A DNA stretch of 64,000 bases from Candidatus Epulonipiscium viviparus (GCF_030708075.1 NZ_CP117982.1:2780662-2844661); one strand, 5' to 3'. Counted from the first letter of the stretch, positions 9,643 to 19,679 are shown. Notes: generated from the letters alone by a model not told the origin. Program-made: numbers and translations.

Positions 9643-9672
9643 AAAAAAAGCCTACGATGCGTCATCATAGGC
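9643..9672 (-). terminator. Terminator after the sugar-binding protein gene
   Basis: On the minus strand a 10-bp stem (9672-9663 with 9659-9650, one G-T pair) with a 3-base loop is followed by seven T. It ends the binding-protein transcript 10 bases after its stop codon and separates it from the permease genes. Confidence 0.8.
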
Positions 9673-9681
9673 AACTAGTAA

Positions 9682-11052
9682 TTATTTCTTATTTAGCTTA
9701 TCTATTTCTACTTGCCAAATTGCGCTTTGAGATTCGAGAGCTTCCATAACGGTTTGTTCGTTCCAATAGATTTTGTCGGCGGCGGTACTGGTCTTGACGG
9801 CATTATTAATTAAAATGGATAGGTCTGATGTGGCAACGCCGTTGCTTCGCATAAGAGCAATGCTTTCCTCGACTGCACGAGGATCTCGATAGATAGGATA
9901 TAAAGCTGCCATCCAGTCGTCGGGGCCATCATATCCAGGCGCAGGGTCCATCCACATGTCATAAGCAAATGCTATTGCTTCGGCCTCATCTTTAGAAAAA
10001 CTGTTTGGAATAACGAATGCGGAGTCGTTAAATAGCGCCGTATAGTTTTCTGCATCGGGGCCCTTAGGAAAGACCACCAAGCCGTAGTCATCGGTCATGT
10101 CTGTTGAAAATCTTGTTGCAGCTTCAGACTCATTTCCGAGATACATGGCAATTTTACCGGTAACAAACAAATCTTGATGCCCATCCCATCTCTCGGGTGC
10201 CGTGCCAAAGCCAGTGTCATAATATGCGTTAGCCCACTCGAAGGCCTTTAAACTTTCGGAAGACATAGTGTTATTGTAAAACATTCCGTCCTCATCTTTT
10301 GCAATATAGCTTCCGCCATTTGAAAATACTGCGGCAGCGGTAAAGTTCCCAGACGAAATAGAAATAGCATATATGTCATTGATGCCATCGTTATCAGTAT
10401 CGCGTGTAACTTGCTGGCTAATCTCCATAAATTGGTCCCAAGTCCAGTCTCCCGAAGCTTGCAAATCATATAGCAAATCAGGATCTAGACCAGCTTCTTC
10501 AAATAGACGTTTATTGAAAAATAATACTTTGGAAGGGCGGCTGATAGGTGCAATTCCATAGACGCTGTCTCCTACGGTCATTATTTCTCGAAGAGGTTGG
10601 CTCCATTTGGGATCATCCAAATCGAAATTTTCTAGCGTGGCTAAGTCATAGGCCAATCCGCTGTCTTTTGCAACGCCAACTAGAGAGGCATTAAATCTAA
10701 ACATGCTTGCTGCTGGCTCTCCAGCCATAGTAGAAGTGGAGAATAATTCTGGTATATCTTGCCATCTGCCAACACCAATCATTTCAAAGGTGAAATTATG
10801 TTTATCCATCATCTCATTGCGATATTCCCAGAGGGCTTCGTCTTGAGCACTAGCTTTTTCTTCGGGTTCGCCTTGATATTTTGTGGCCCAGTTGCCTAAA
10901 GTGATTTTCATTCCGCCAAAATCTTGAATAGCTTCAATAGGAGCTGGCGATGAAGTATCTGTGGTAACAGGCTCTGGAGTGGTACAAGCAGTGAGGGTTC
11001 CGATAACAAGTGTGATTCCAATTAATGAATTAAATAATTTTGTTGTTTTCAT
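9682..11052 (-). CDS. Sugar ABC transporter substrate-binding lipoprotein (family 1, LplA-like)
   Basis: 456 residues. An N-terminal signal peptide ends in the lipobox 'LTAC' (cleavage before Cys23), followed by a Thr/Pro/Ser linker. The body is a family 1 extracellular solute-binding protein with 'FFNKRLFEEAGLDPD', 'DWTWDQFMEI' and 'MYLGNES', and the end 'IWQVEIDKLNKK' is typical of oligosaccharide-binding proteins. It would capture a sugar outside the membrane for the LplB/LplC-like channel. It has a strong ribosome site (AAGGAGGTTTTTT). It is intact although its permease partners are frameshifted. The substrate is unknown; the GH43-like neighbour suggests a plant or algal glycan fragment. 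Confidence 0.88.
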   Translation of the reverse strand: MKTTKLFNSLIGITLVIGTLTACTTPEPVTTDTSSPAPIEAIQDFGGMKITLGNWATKYQGEPEEKASAQDEALWEYRNEMMDKHNFTFEMIGVGRWQDIPELFSTSTMAGEPAASMFRFNASLVGVAKDSGLAYDLATLENFDLDDPKWSQPLREIMTVGDSVYGIAPISRPSKVLFFNKRLFEEAGLDPDLLYDLQASGDWTWDQFMEISQQVTRDTDNDGINDIYAISISSGNFTAAAVFSNGGSYIAKDEDGMFYNNTMSSESLKAFEWANAYYDTGFGTAPERWDGHQDLFVTGKIAMYLGNESEAATRFSTDMTDDYGLVVFPKGPDAENYTALFNDSAFVIPNSFSKDEAEAIAFAYDMWMDPAPGYDGPDDWMAALYPIYRDPRAVEESIALMRSNGVATSDLSILINNAVKTSTAADKIYWNEQTVMEALESQSAIWQVEIDKLNKK

Positions 11053-11073
11053 ATAAAAAACCTCCTTGTGTTA

Positions 11074-11104
11074 AAAACTTGGCGGTTTCCCAAATGGGTT
11101 CGCC
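11074..11104 (-). terminator. Intercistronic hairpin between the GH43-like and binding-protein genes
   Basis: On the minus strand GGCG and CGCC enclose a second small CCCA/TGGG stem (11104-11081), followed by AAGTTTTT. It sits between the GH43-like gene and the binding-protein gene, 22 bases before the ribosome site of the latter. It could be a weak terminator or an mRNA-stabilising hairpin. Confidence 0.4.
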
Positions 11105-11150
11105 GTGATTATGCTGAGGAGCGCCCGCGGTTGTTCTTCCTTTCTATAAA

Positions 11151-13484
11151 TTATACGCGAACATACCCAACCACAAGTTCGCCGGCAGCAGTTTTGCCGA
11201 TGAGTTTGGCTGCGAAATCGGAAGGGGCATCGCTTAGTTGTGTATCACCGACAAACGTTAATGCGATACCATCCGGATGCGAAGTAGTTGCCGCGACCGT
11301 TGCGCCGCCGCCAAAGTTTACTGCAATAGAAGAGCCGAGTCTAAATGAATCAAGATCAAAATCATTGCTCATAGAATTCTCGGTTAAAATAAGTAATTGC
11401 ATATTGCCCAGCCAACGAAGCCTTCGATAAACTATAAGAGGAAGCACCTGATTTTTGGAGCTGTGATTATCATTGGGATAGTCGAGTTCTTTGGCATAGT
11501 CGATGGCGGCCATTGTGAGGTGTGTAGCTCTGCCAAACTGGTCAACGAGAACGTTGGGTCTCTCAACTTTATGCCAAAGGGTGCGAGTACCATCTGTATA
11601 TACGGTAAGAGATGGGGCATAAGCAAAGCCGTCTTCATAAAACCAATTTATTCCATCAGGGGATCGCAAATATACTGCTCTCAAATCTAAGAATGCATTG
11701 ATAATCATATGAAACTGCACTTCATCTTTCCATACAACGGGGTCTTCGTAGTCGGAATTTCGATACTCTGCAGGTAGTGATTCGTTGGCAGAAGTGGGTC
11801 CGCATAGAACCTGATATGGCCCCAAAATTCCTACATCGCTTCGGATTGCGATGCCCCGTTTACTCATAAAGTATATCGATCCATCGTCTAATTGTAGACC
11901 AGATAAATTGTTGCGCAAGTGAGGAACTTCTGTCGGAGCGGCATCAACCTCCAAAATGCCTTCGTATTTCCATGGACCTGCAATAGACTTTGAACTCAAA
12001 ATTATAGGAACGAAGCGAACCAAAATGTATAGCAAATAGGATCCGTCGTTCATCAAAATTATGTTGGCATTGTGACCCGAACTGTTAAAATTATCCACAC
12101 CCTCGGCAGTTGTGTAGGTATATGCTTCGGAGCGTACAATCTTAAAAGGACCGGTGGCAGAGTCTGATACTGCATAAGCGACAGTAGATTTAGGCCAGTC
12201 CCAATGACCTTTTCTAGTATTCTCGGGCCATCGAACTATATTGATATGATACTTGCCGTCTTCTTCGACAATACGACCGCCCCAGTATGAAAATTCGTTG
12301 TCTTCGATGCCGTTATTGATATCGCGTGGTTTGGTGTATGGCTCACCCCAAATGCCGTCGGATACAAACGTTTCAGTTATAGGGAGCGGCAAGATTAAAT
12401 CGCTAAATGAAGCACCGGGAACTGCAGAAACAGTGGCAATTGCGGTAGCAGACAGAGGACTTTCGTTGCCGCTAAAATCTACCGCGGTTATAGCGTAAGT
12501 ATTGGCGCCGCCTTTGATAGGTAGCAGATCGACGTATTGATTGGTGGGATGATGATATGTTAATAGCGACAATGTTTCGGAAATAGAATCGGCTCGATAA
12601 ATATTATAAAATTCGGTGTCGTGATTTGGGTCAGTCCACGTGAGAGCAACTTCCCACTTCGACGCGGTTGCTATTAAATCGGTCGGCGCAAGAGAAACGC
12701 CATCATCTAGCTTGGTAACAGCAACTGGATAGGATGCCATTCTTCCGATTGCAGTCGTGGCAGGTGCGGCACAATAGTAGTAGGTTCGACCGGGAACTGC
12801 CGTTGTATCTAAAAATGATGACGCGGCCGATGATGCGATCTTAGTATAGCCGCTGCGTTTTTGATCGCTTCGATATATATCTGCGAGATGGTTAAACTTG
12901 AGCGCAATGCCTTTGGGGGTATCTTTTGCCATAATATTCCAGAGATCTGCAGCTTGGGTTGACAAAACTAGATCGACATATTCAACGAACACATTAATCT
13001 GATGTTGAGATGAAAGAGTGAGCCGAACTTTAGGCATGCCGTATTCTTCATGTGAAATAATGAAGATGCCCGTAAATTCTTGACTAGGATTAGGTGCAAA
13101 AGGTACGGCAATTTTATCGGCCAAAATTATTTCGGCACCATGATCAAATATTAAAGATAGCGTAACGGTACCGTCGCATGCATACTCAGACTGAGCAGCA
13201 AATCTCCAATATAAAACGTCGCTCTTATGCAACTCTTTGTCAAAAACGAGTGGTGATGTTGTTGTGTAGACTGCAGTAGCGAGGCCGCCGCTGGATAATC
13301 TATCAAACGAAAGCCCCGGTTCTTTGCCTGCAGGTTGCCAATATTCTGAGTAGACGTTGATTCGATTTTTGGGTAACCCGCGTGAATTGAATTCAACATT
13401 GGCGGCTGCAGCTGCGAAGTCGCCGTCCATTATGCTAGAATGAGGGACGTTAAATCCCATCAATGGGTAATCTGTTGGTGACAT
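11151..13484 (-). CDS. GH43-like multidomain protein with fibronectin type III modules
   Basis: 777 residues without a signal peptide. Residues about 1-190 form a beta-rich, carbohydrate-binding-like domain. About 195-355 contain two fibronectin type III-like modules ('YRSDQKRSGYTKI', 'WEVALTWTDPNHDTEFYNIY'). About 365-690 look like a five-bladed propeller of the GH43 type, with 'SYWGGRIVEEDGKYHI', 'STVAYAVSDSATGPF', 'GHNANIILMNDGSYLL' and 'YEDPVVWKDEVQFHMI'. The last 90 residues are another beta domain. These features fit a cytoplasmic glycosidase acting on imported oligosaccharides. I cannot assign the catalytic triad with certainty. It precedes the binding protein and permeases in the same direction. 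Confidence 0.65.
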   Translation of the reverse strand: MSPTDYPLMGFNVPHSSIMDGDFAAAAANVEFNSRGLPKNRINVYSEYWQPAGKEPGLSFDRLSSGGLATAVYTTTSPLVFDKELHKSDVLYWRFAAQSEYACDGTVTLSLIFDHGAEIILADKIAVPFAPNPSQEFTGIFIISHEEYGMPKVRLTLSSQHQINVFVEYVDLVLSTQAADLWNIMAKDTPKGIALKFNHLADIYRSDQKRSGYTKIASSAASSFLDTTAVPGRTYYYCAAPATTAIGRMASYPVAVTKLDDGVSLAPTDLIATASKWEVALTWTDPNHDTEFYNIYRADSISETLSLLTYHHPTNQYVDLLPIKGGANTYAITAVDFSGNESPLSATAIATVSAVPGASFSDLILPLPITETFVSDGIWGEPYTKPRDINNGIEDNEFSYWGGRIVEEDGKYHINIVRWPENTRKGHWDWPKSTVAYAVSDSATGPFKIVRSEAYTYTTAEGVDNFNSSGHNANIILMNDGSYLLYILVRFVPIILSSKSIAGPWKYEGILEVDAAPTEVPHLRNNLSGLQLDDGSIYFMSKRGIAIRSDVGILGPYQVLCGPTSANESLPAEYRNSDYEDPVVWKDEVQFHMIINAFLDLRAVYLRSPDGINWFYEDGFAYAPSLTVYTDGTRTLWHKVERPNVLVDQFGRATHLTMAAIDYAKELDYPNDNHSSKNQVLPLIVYRRLRWLGNMQLLILTENSMSNDFDLDSFRLGSSIAVNFGGGATVAATTSHPDGIALTFVGDTQLSDAPSDFAAKLIGKTAAGELVVGYVRV

Positions 13485-13508
13485 AAAATTCCTCCTAAAT
13501 TATTATAA

Positions 13509-13595
13509 TTATTTTGTAATAGACGCATTAATCTTGTCGATAGCAGCTTGCCACTGACCAGCAATGTTTACGTCTCCTTCATAATTAATAATATG
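13509..13595 (-). pseudogene. 3' remnant of a sugar-binding protein gene
   Basis: On the minus strand, just before the GH43-like gene, an in-frame stretch reads 'GDVNIAGQWQAAIDKINASITK' split around the TAA at 13511-13509. The pattern WQxxIDKIN plus a short tail is how family 1 sugar-binding proteins end, as in the intact gene at 9682 ('WQVEIDKLNKK'). There is no start codon, and a promoter lies directly upstream. It seems a deletion removed nearly all of a second binding-protein gene and left its promoter and last 27 codons in the leader of the GH43-like mRNA. Confidence 0.6.
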
Positions 13596-13605
13596 TAACA
13601 AAAAT

Positions 13606-13634
13606 ATTGTATAATATTTCAAAATATGTGTCAA
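13606..13634 (-). promoter_or_regulatory. Promoter of the GH43-like / sugar-transport cluster
   Basis: On the minus strand TTGACA (13634-13629), 17 bases, then TACAAT (13611-13606). It is about 120 bases upstream of the GH43-like start at 13484; the leader holds the binding-protein remnant and an AGGAGGAA ribosome site. Confidence 0.7.
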
Positions 13635-13667
13635 TAAAAAAGCAGAAGCGAAACACTCACCTCTGCT
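13635..13667 (-). terminator. Terminator of gltBD
   Basis: On the minus strand AGCAGA (13667-13662) pairs with TCTGCT (13646-13641) around an imperfect inner stem, followed by six T. It lies 9 bases after the gltD stop codon and immediately before the next promoter. Confidence 0.65.
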
Positions 13668-13675
13668 AAAATTAA

Positions 13676-15145
13676 TTATAAATTACTGTAGCCCATTAGA
13701 GATTTATCAACAGCTCTTGCAACGTCTTGCCCTTCTCGTAGTGCCCAGACTACAAGACTTTGACCGCGTCGCGCATCTCCAGCGGCATAAACTTTCTCGT
13801 GGCTGGTTTGAAAATCTGTCGTTGCTATATTATTTCGCGAATCAGATGCCAAACCAAATTGCTCAAAGATATAGTCGCGGGTGCCGACAAACCCTGCGGC
13901 AATGAAAACAATGTCTGCGGCAACGTTGAAGTCTTCGCCTGTTGGTATCATATTTATGCGCCCCGTGGCTTCGTCTTTTTCGGGTTGCAATTTGGCGATC
14001 AAAGCACCAGCAACATGATATTCATCGTTGACAAAAAATTCTTTGACAGTTGCAGAAAAAATGCGAGGGTCTTCACCGAACTTGGCAATTGCCTCGTGTT
14101 GTCCATAGTCGGTTTTGAGAGTGCGAGGATATTCGGGCCACGGATTGTTAGAATCGCGAGATGCGGGAGGTTCGGGCATCATCTCGATTTGAATAACGGA
14201 TGAAGCACCTTGCCTAATTGCTGTTCCCACGCAATCGTTGCCTGTATCGCCACCGCCTATAACGAGCACGTTTTTGCGTTCGGCAGAGATTGGAGAGGGG
14301 TGCCCATTTAGTAGAGATCGGGTGGCTTCTGTTAGATAATCTACTGCCATATATATGCCGTTTGCCTCGTTGTTTGCGGCGAGGATGCGGCGCGGATTCT
14401 CAGCACCAGTACACAGTATTACTCGATCATACCGGTCAACTAGCTCTGCAGCAGAAACATTGGCGCCAACGTTAGCGTTGATGATAAACTCGATGCCTTC
14501 TTGTTTCATTATATTAACTCGGCGATCGATAATATGCTTTTCGATTTTCATATTGGGAATGCCATACATCAGCAAACCGCCAACTCGATCAGACTTTTCG
14601 TATACAGTAACGTTGTGCCCGCGTTTGTTTAGCCAATCTGCAGCTGCCAATCCAGCAGGGCCGGAGCCAACTACTGCAATTCGTTTGCCGGTGCGAGAGA
14701 GAATGGGCTCTGCTTTGATATAGCCTTTGTCGTAGGCGTTTTCGCTGATGGCATATTCATTTTCTTTGATTGTAACGGCAAAGCCAGATGTGTAGCCGCA
14801 TATACAAGCAACTTCGCATGGTGCGGGACAAACTCTCGAAGTAAATTCGGGGAAGCGGTTTGTAACTCGTAGACGTTTGTGCGCCTCCTTCAGATTGCCA
14901 GTATAAATCAGTTCGTTCCATTCGGGAATTAGATTGTTAAGAGGGCATCCGGTAGTTGAATTGTTTAGAATCATTCCATAATTACAATACGGAACGCCGC
15001 AGTCCATGCATCGAGCTCCCTGTTTTTGGCGATCTTCGGCATCAAGAGGAATGTGAAACTCGTTATAATTATTAATTCGTGTGTGTGCGTCTATTTCGTG
15101 TGCATCTTTTCTTGCATATTCTAAAAAACCTGTAAGTTTTCCCAC
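13676..15145 (-). CDS. gltD: Glutamate synthase, small (NADPH) subunit
   Basis: 489 residues. The N-terminal iron-sulfur region has 'ARCMDCGVPYCNYG' and 'RVCPAPCEVACICGYTSG'. A first nucleotide-binding fold 'IAVVGSGPAGLAAADWL' (FAD) lies near 148, a second 'NVLVIGGGDTGNDCVGTAI' (NADPH) near 290, and the C-terminal FAD motif 'KVYAAGDARRGQSLVVWAL' closes the protein. It passes electrons from NAD(P)H to GltB. It starts 6 bases after gltB, so the two form one operon. Length is normal. Confidence 0.96.
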   Translation of the reverse strand: MGKLTGFLEYARKDAHEIDAHTRINNYNEFHIPLDAEDRQKQGARCMDCGVPYCNYGMILNNSTTGCPLNNLIPEWNELIYTGNLKEAHKRLRVTNRFPEFTSRVCPAPCEVACICGYTSGFAVTIKENEYAISENAYDKGYIKAEPILSRTGKRIAVVGSGPAGLAAADWLNKRGHNVTVYEKSDRVGGLLMYGIPNMKIEKHIIDRRVNIMKQEGIEFIINANVGANVSAAELVDRYDRVILCTGAENPRRILAANNEANGIYMAVDYLTEATRSLLNGHPSPISAERKNVLVIGGGDTGNDCVGTAIRQGASSVIQIEMMPEPPASRDSNNPWPEYPRTLKTDYGQHEAIAKFGEDPRIFSATVKEFFVNDEYHVAGALIAKLQPEKDEATGRINMIPTGEDFNVAADIVFIAAGFVGTRDYIFEQFGLASDSRNNIATTDFQTSHEKVYAAGDARRGQSLVVWALREGQDVARAVDKSLMGYSNL

Positions 15146-15151
15146 GGCAAT

Positions 15152-18100
15152 TTACCCCCTTTTAATATTGTAGAAAGCTTCAATTTCAGCTTGCTCGACA
15201 TCTAGTCCAGTTTCCATCATTTTACCAATTTGCTTAATCATTTTGTCATAATCATGAGGCAAGATTTTTTTGAATTTTGGTAAATAGGCTTCGAAATTAT
15301 CCAAAATCTTTTTGGCATTGTTGCTACCAGTGGCATGGTAGTGATTGGATATAAGTTGCTTGAGGGTTTGTTTGTCGTGCTTGTCGGTGATTTCATCGAT
15401 AGAAACCATGGCCTTGTTCACTCGCAAATATAAATCGTTGTGCTCATCTAAAACGTAGGCAGTTCCGCCAGACATTCCAGCGGCAAAGTTTTTGCCAGTA
15501 TGCCCCAATACAACAACAATCCCGCCGGTCATATATTCACAGCAATGGTCGCCAACGCCCTCTACAACAGCTTGCGCACCAGAGTTTCGAACAGCAAACC
15601 TCTCACCTGCAGAGCCCCAAATATATGCTCGCCCAGATGTTGCGCCATATAATGCGACGTTGCCGATAACGATGTTTGTAGACTTATCAAAGCTGACGTT
15701 TTTTTTAGGATACACAATGATTTTGCCGCCAGAAAGCCCCTTGCCGAGATAATCGTTTGCATCGCCTTCGATTTCGATAGTAAGACCTGCGGGAATGAAT
15801 GCTCCAACGCTCTGGCCGATGCTGCCGAGACATTTAATCGTAAAGGTATCGTGAGGGAGAGTGTCACCAAACTTTCGGGTGATGTGAGATCCAAAAATAG
15901 TGCCGAGAGTTCTGTCTTGGTTGTCAACTTTTAGCTCTAAAAATTTTGGTGTGGCAGTTTCTAGTGCGTCCGCAAAGTGTGGTACGATTGTTTTGAGGTC
16001 CGTCGTGTTTTCGAGTTCAAAGTTATATTTTTCTGCAGGATTAAAAGATTGATGGCTATTGGCAATTTCTGGGTGATATAAAATTTTGGAGAGGTCGAGT
16101 TTTTTAGCACGTGCGGAGACGCCCTCGGTTTTTTGTCGTAAAAATTCGACGTGCCCAGTGAGTTCTTTAACACTTCGAACGCCTAGTCGGGCCATGTATT
16201 CTCTTAGATCTCTTGCCATAAATAACATGAAATTTTCAACATACTCTGGCTTGCCTGCAAATCTCTCGCGCAGGACTGGGTTTTGCGTTGCGATTCCCAT
16301 AGGGCAAGTGTCTAGGTTACATACTCTCATCATTACACATCCTAAGGCAATGAGCGCTCCTGTTGCAAACGAAAATTGTTCTGCACCTAAAATGGCTGCG
16401 ATGGCTAAGTCACGGCCGCTCATCATTTTACTATCAGCTTCGAGTTGAATTTTATCTCGCAACTGATTTAATACTAGCGTTTGATGAACCTCGGCAACGC
16501 CAAGCTCCCAAGGCATTCCTGCATTGATTATGGAAGTTTTAGGTGCCGCACCTGTGCCACCGTCGTATCCGCTTATTGTAATGTGCCCAGCGCCGGCTTT
16601 TGCAACCCCTGCAGCGACTGTCCCAACTCCGGCGTCAGATACTAGTTTTACAGAAATATTAGCGTTGGTATTGGCATTTTTGAGGTCAAAGATTAGCTGT
16701 GCCAGGTCTTCGATAGAGTAAATATCGTGATGAGGGGGAGGACTAATGAGACCAACTCCAGAAATTGAGTGCCTAGTTTTGGCAATCCATGGGTATACTT
16801 TTGCTCCAGGGAGATGGCCGCCTTCTCCGGGCTTGGCACCTTGCGCAATTTTAATCTGAATTTCTTCGGCACTGACGAGGTATTTGCTAGTAACTCCAAA
16901 TCGCGCCGAAGCCACTTGCTTAACCTTACTATTTTTGTTGGTGCCGAAGCGTTCTGGAGCTTCACCGCCTTCTCCGGTATTGCTTTTTGCGCCAAGATTG
17001 TTCATGGCAATAGCAAGAGTTTCATGCGCTTCCGCACTGAGCGAGCCGTAACTCATAGGGCCAGTGGAGAATCTTTTTACGATTTGATACTCATCTTCAA
17101 CTTCGTTGATGTCGATGCCACCATCTTCTGCAAAATTAAAATCAAAAAGGTTGCGCAGGTGAATCTCAACATTGGTATTAACCTTGCTGGTATATTCTTT
17201 AAAGAGATCGTAATTGCCGGTTTGCACAGCTCGCTGCAAAGTAAATAGCGTATCTGGAGTGTATAGATGTTGCTCGGCACCGGCTCTCATTTTGTGAACA
17301 CCGGCGCTTGGCAGTTCGTTGAGCGTATCGAGCGCTAGCGGATCGAATGCTTTTTCATGATGGGCAGTAACATCGTCGTCGATATCGTTGATGTCAATTC
17401 CCTCGATTCTGCTAATAGTACCGATAAAATATTTGTTAACAAGCGAGCTAGATAAGCCGATGGCTTCGAAAATTTTACTGCCTTGATAGCTTTGGATAGT
17501 GGAAATTCCCATCTTAGATGCAATCTTGACGATACCATCGATCACAGCTTTGTTATAATCTGAGACAGCAACATAATAATCTTTGATCAGTACATTGTTA
17601 TCTACTAAATTGCGTATAGTTTGATGCGCAAGGTATGGATTTACCGCGCAGGCGCCGTATCCGAGCAGAGTTGCAAAATCGTGGACGTCGCGTGGCTCTG
17701 CGGTTTCGAGTATGAGCGCTATTGCGGTACGTTTTTTGGTAATAATTAGGTGCGATGAAATAGCTGCAGTGGCCAGTAGAGAAGGAATGGCTTTGCGATA
17801 TTCATCGACGCCGCGGTCGGATAAAATAATTACGTTGGCATTATCTCGGTATGCGCGATCGACGGCAATGCAAAGGCGCTGAATAGCGTCATCTAGATTT
17901 TGATTCTTGTAATATAGTAAAGAAATCGTTTTAACCACAAATCCTGGCTTGTTCATATGCTGAATTTTTATTAAATCTATTTCGGTGAGAATAGGGTTAT
18001 TAACTTTGAGAACGCGGCAGTTGTCGGGCGTATCGATGAGAATATTGCCTCGTGCGCCAATATAGGTGCTAGTATCCGTAACAACTTTTTCGCGTATCGC

Positions 18101-19651
18101 ATCTATTGGAGGGTTGGTCACCTGGGCAAAGCGCTGTTTAAAGTAGCTCGAAAGTTTGGGATGATTTTTGCTTAGCGGAGCAATAGGTGTGTCATCTCCC
18201 ATCGCACCAGTGGGCTCGATAGCATTTTTGGCCATAGGCAAAATTATTTCTCGAACATCTTCGTAGCTATATCCGAATGCTTTTTGAATGGTAGCAAGAT
18301 CTTTTGTTGGATAAACCTCGGGCTTGAGTGGTGGAATAGGCAACGACGCGAGTGTTACCAAATTTTTATCGAGCCACTCGCCATAAGGATGTGCAGCGGC
18401 CAAATTGTCTTTAATTTCGGTATCAGAAATCAGTGCTTGTTTGTTTAGATCAACTAGTAACATTTTGCCCGGATGCAATCTGTCTTTAATTTCGATTTCT
18501 TCATCGTCGAGCTGCAATACTCCTACTTCACTAGATAAAATTAGGCGATTATCTTTGGTGACATAATATCTAGAGGGGCGAAGTCCGTTGCGATCGAGGA
18601 TAGCTCCGAGTATGTCTCCGTCACAAAAAACTACTGCCGCAGGGCCATCCCAAGGCTCAATCATCGTTGCGTAGTATGCGTAAAAATCTCGCTTTAGGCG
18701 GCTCATTTCTGTGTTTGCCCAAGGCTCGGGAATCATGGTCATTACAGCTTTTGGCAAAGTCATTCCGTTCATAACCATAAACTCTAGTGCATTGTCGAGC
18801 ATGGCGCTATCGGAACCGGTTGAATCTACGATAGGATAAGTCTTTTCGGTATCTGCATATTCGCTACAAACTGTTTCTTCTCTAGCGATCATTAAATCTA
18901 CATTACCATTGATGGTGTTGATCTCGCCGTTGTGCATGATAAATCGGTTTGGATGCGCTCTTTTCCAGCTTGGCAAAGTGTTGGTAGAAAATCGGCTATG
19001 AACCATGCCCATGGCAGATTCGTAGGTTGGGTCCATCAAGTCTAAATAAAACGTACCGAGCTGTTTTACCAGAAACATTCCTTTGTATACGATAGTCCTG
19101 CTAGACATGCTACAAACATAAGTATCAGCAGTTTTTGCCTGTTCGAATACGCGGCGGATGATGTATAGCTGGCGATCGAAATCGAGTCCTTTGGCAATAT
19201 TTTTAGGGCGGCGGATAAATGGTTGCCATATAGAAGGCATGCATTCTCTAGCAACATGACCCAAAACATCGGGATTTACAGGAACTTCTCTCCAGCCAAT
19301 AAATTGCCCACCCTCTTTGCGAACAATCATTTCAAAAAGTTTTTGTTCCTGAGCACGTTTTTGAGTATCCTGAGTGAAGAAGATCATCCCCACGCCATAA
19401 TCTCTCTCGTTTCCAATATCAAGACCCAACATATTACACTCTTTTGTAAAAAATTTATGACCCACTTGTACCATAATCCCGACACCGTCGCCGGTTTCGC
19501 CACTAGCATCTTTGCCGGCGCGATGCTCGAGATGTTCAACAATTCTAAGTGAATCCTGAACTGTTTTATGGGTTTTATTGCCAAAAATATCAACAACAGC
19601 ACCAATGCCGCAATTATCGTGTTCAAACTGCTCACTGTATAGTCCGTTCAT
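15152..19651 (-). CDS. gltB: Glutamate synthase, large subunit
   Basis: 1499 residues, full length. A short leader of 13 residues precedes the glutaminase nucleophile Cys14 in 'HDNCGIGAVVDI'. The class II amidotransferase domain is followed by the central domain, the FMN-binding synthase domain ('GEGGEAPERFG', 'GAKPGEGGHLPG', 'GYDGGTGAAPKTS'), the 3Fe-4S cysteines in 'CVMMRVCNLDTCPMGIATQN' and the C-terminal beta-helix domain with Gly-rich repeats. It makes two glutamate from glutamine and 2-oxoglutarate. Ammonia from the nearby urease could reach it through glutamine synthetase, which is not in this window. The ribosome site is GAAAGGAG. Confidence 0.97.
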   Translation of the reverse strand: MNGLYSEQFEHDNCGIGAVVDIFGNKTHKTVQDSLRIVEHLEHRAGKDASGETGDGVGIMVQVGHKFFTKECNMLGLDIGNERDYGVGMIFFTQDTQKRAQEQKLFEMIVRKEGGQFIGWREVPVNPDVLGHVARECMPSIWQPFIRRPKNIAKGLDFDRQLYIIRRVFEQAKTADTYVCSMSSRTIVYKGMFLVKQLGTFYLDLMDPTYESAMGMVHSRFSTNTLPSWKRAHPNRFIMHNGEINTINGNVDLMIAREETVCSEYADTEKTYPIVDSTGSDSAMLDNALEFMVMNGMTLPKAVMTMIPEPWANTEMSRLKRDFYAYYATMIEPWDGPAAVVFCDGDILGAILDRNGLRPSRYYVTKDNRLILSSEVGVLQLDDEEIEIKDRLHPGKMLLVDLNKQALISDTEIKDNLAAAHPYGEWLDKNLVTLASLPIPPLKPEVYPTKDLATIQKAFGYSYEDVREIILPMAKNAIEPTGAMGDDTPIAPLSKNHPKLSSYFKQRFAQVTNPPIDAIREKVVTDTSTYIGARGNILIDTPDNCRVLKVNNPILTEIDLIKIQHMNKPGFVVKTISLLYYKNQNLDDAIQRLCIAVDRAYRDNANVIILSDRGVDEYRKAIPSLLATAAISSHLIITKKRTAIALILETAEPRDVHDFATLLGYGACAVNPYLAHQTIRNLVDNNVLIKDYYVAVSDYNKAVIDGIVKIASKMGISTIQSYQGSKIFEAIGLSSSLVNKYFIGTISRIEGIDINDIDDDVTAHHEKAFDPLALDTLNELPSAGVHKMRAGAEQHLYTPDTLFTLQRAVQTGNYDLFKEYTSKVNTNVEIHLRNLFDFNFAEDGGIDINEVEDEYQIVKRFSTGPMSYGSLSAEAHETLAIAMNNLGAKSNTGEGGEAPERFGTNKNSKVKQVASARFGVTSKYLVSAEEIQIKIAQGAKPGEGGHLPGAKVYPWIAKTRHSISGVGLISPPPHHDIYSIEDLAQLIFDLKNANTNANISVKLVSDAGVGTVAAGVAKAGAGHITISGYDGGTGAAPKTSIINAGMPWELGVAEVHQTLVLNQLRDKIQLEADSKMMSGRDLAIAAILGAEQFSFATGALIALGCVMMRVCNLDTCPMGIATQNPVLRERFAGKPEYVENFMLFMARDLREYMARLGVRSVKELTGHVEFLRQKTEGVSARAKKLDLSKILYHPEIANSHQSFNPAEKYNFELENTTDLKTIVPHFADALETATPKFLELKVDNQDRTLGTIFGSHITRKFGDTLPHDTFTIKCLGSIGQSVGAFIPAGLTIEIEGDANDYLGKGLSGGKIIVYPKKNVSFDKSTNIVIGNVALYGATSGRAYIWGSAGERFAVRNSGAQAVVEGVGDHCCEYMTGGIVVVLGHTGKNFAAGMSGGTAYVLDEHNDLYLRVNKAMVSIDEITDKHDKQTLKQLISNHYHATGSNNAKKILDNFEAYLPKFKKILPHDYDKMIKQIGKMMETGLDVEQAEIEAFYNIKRG

Positions 19652-19679
19652 TTATAAACTCCTTTCAAATGATAAAATA

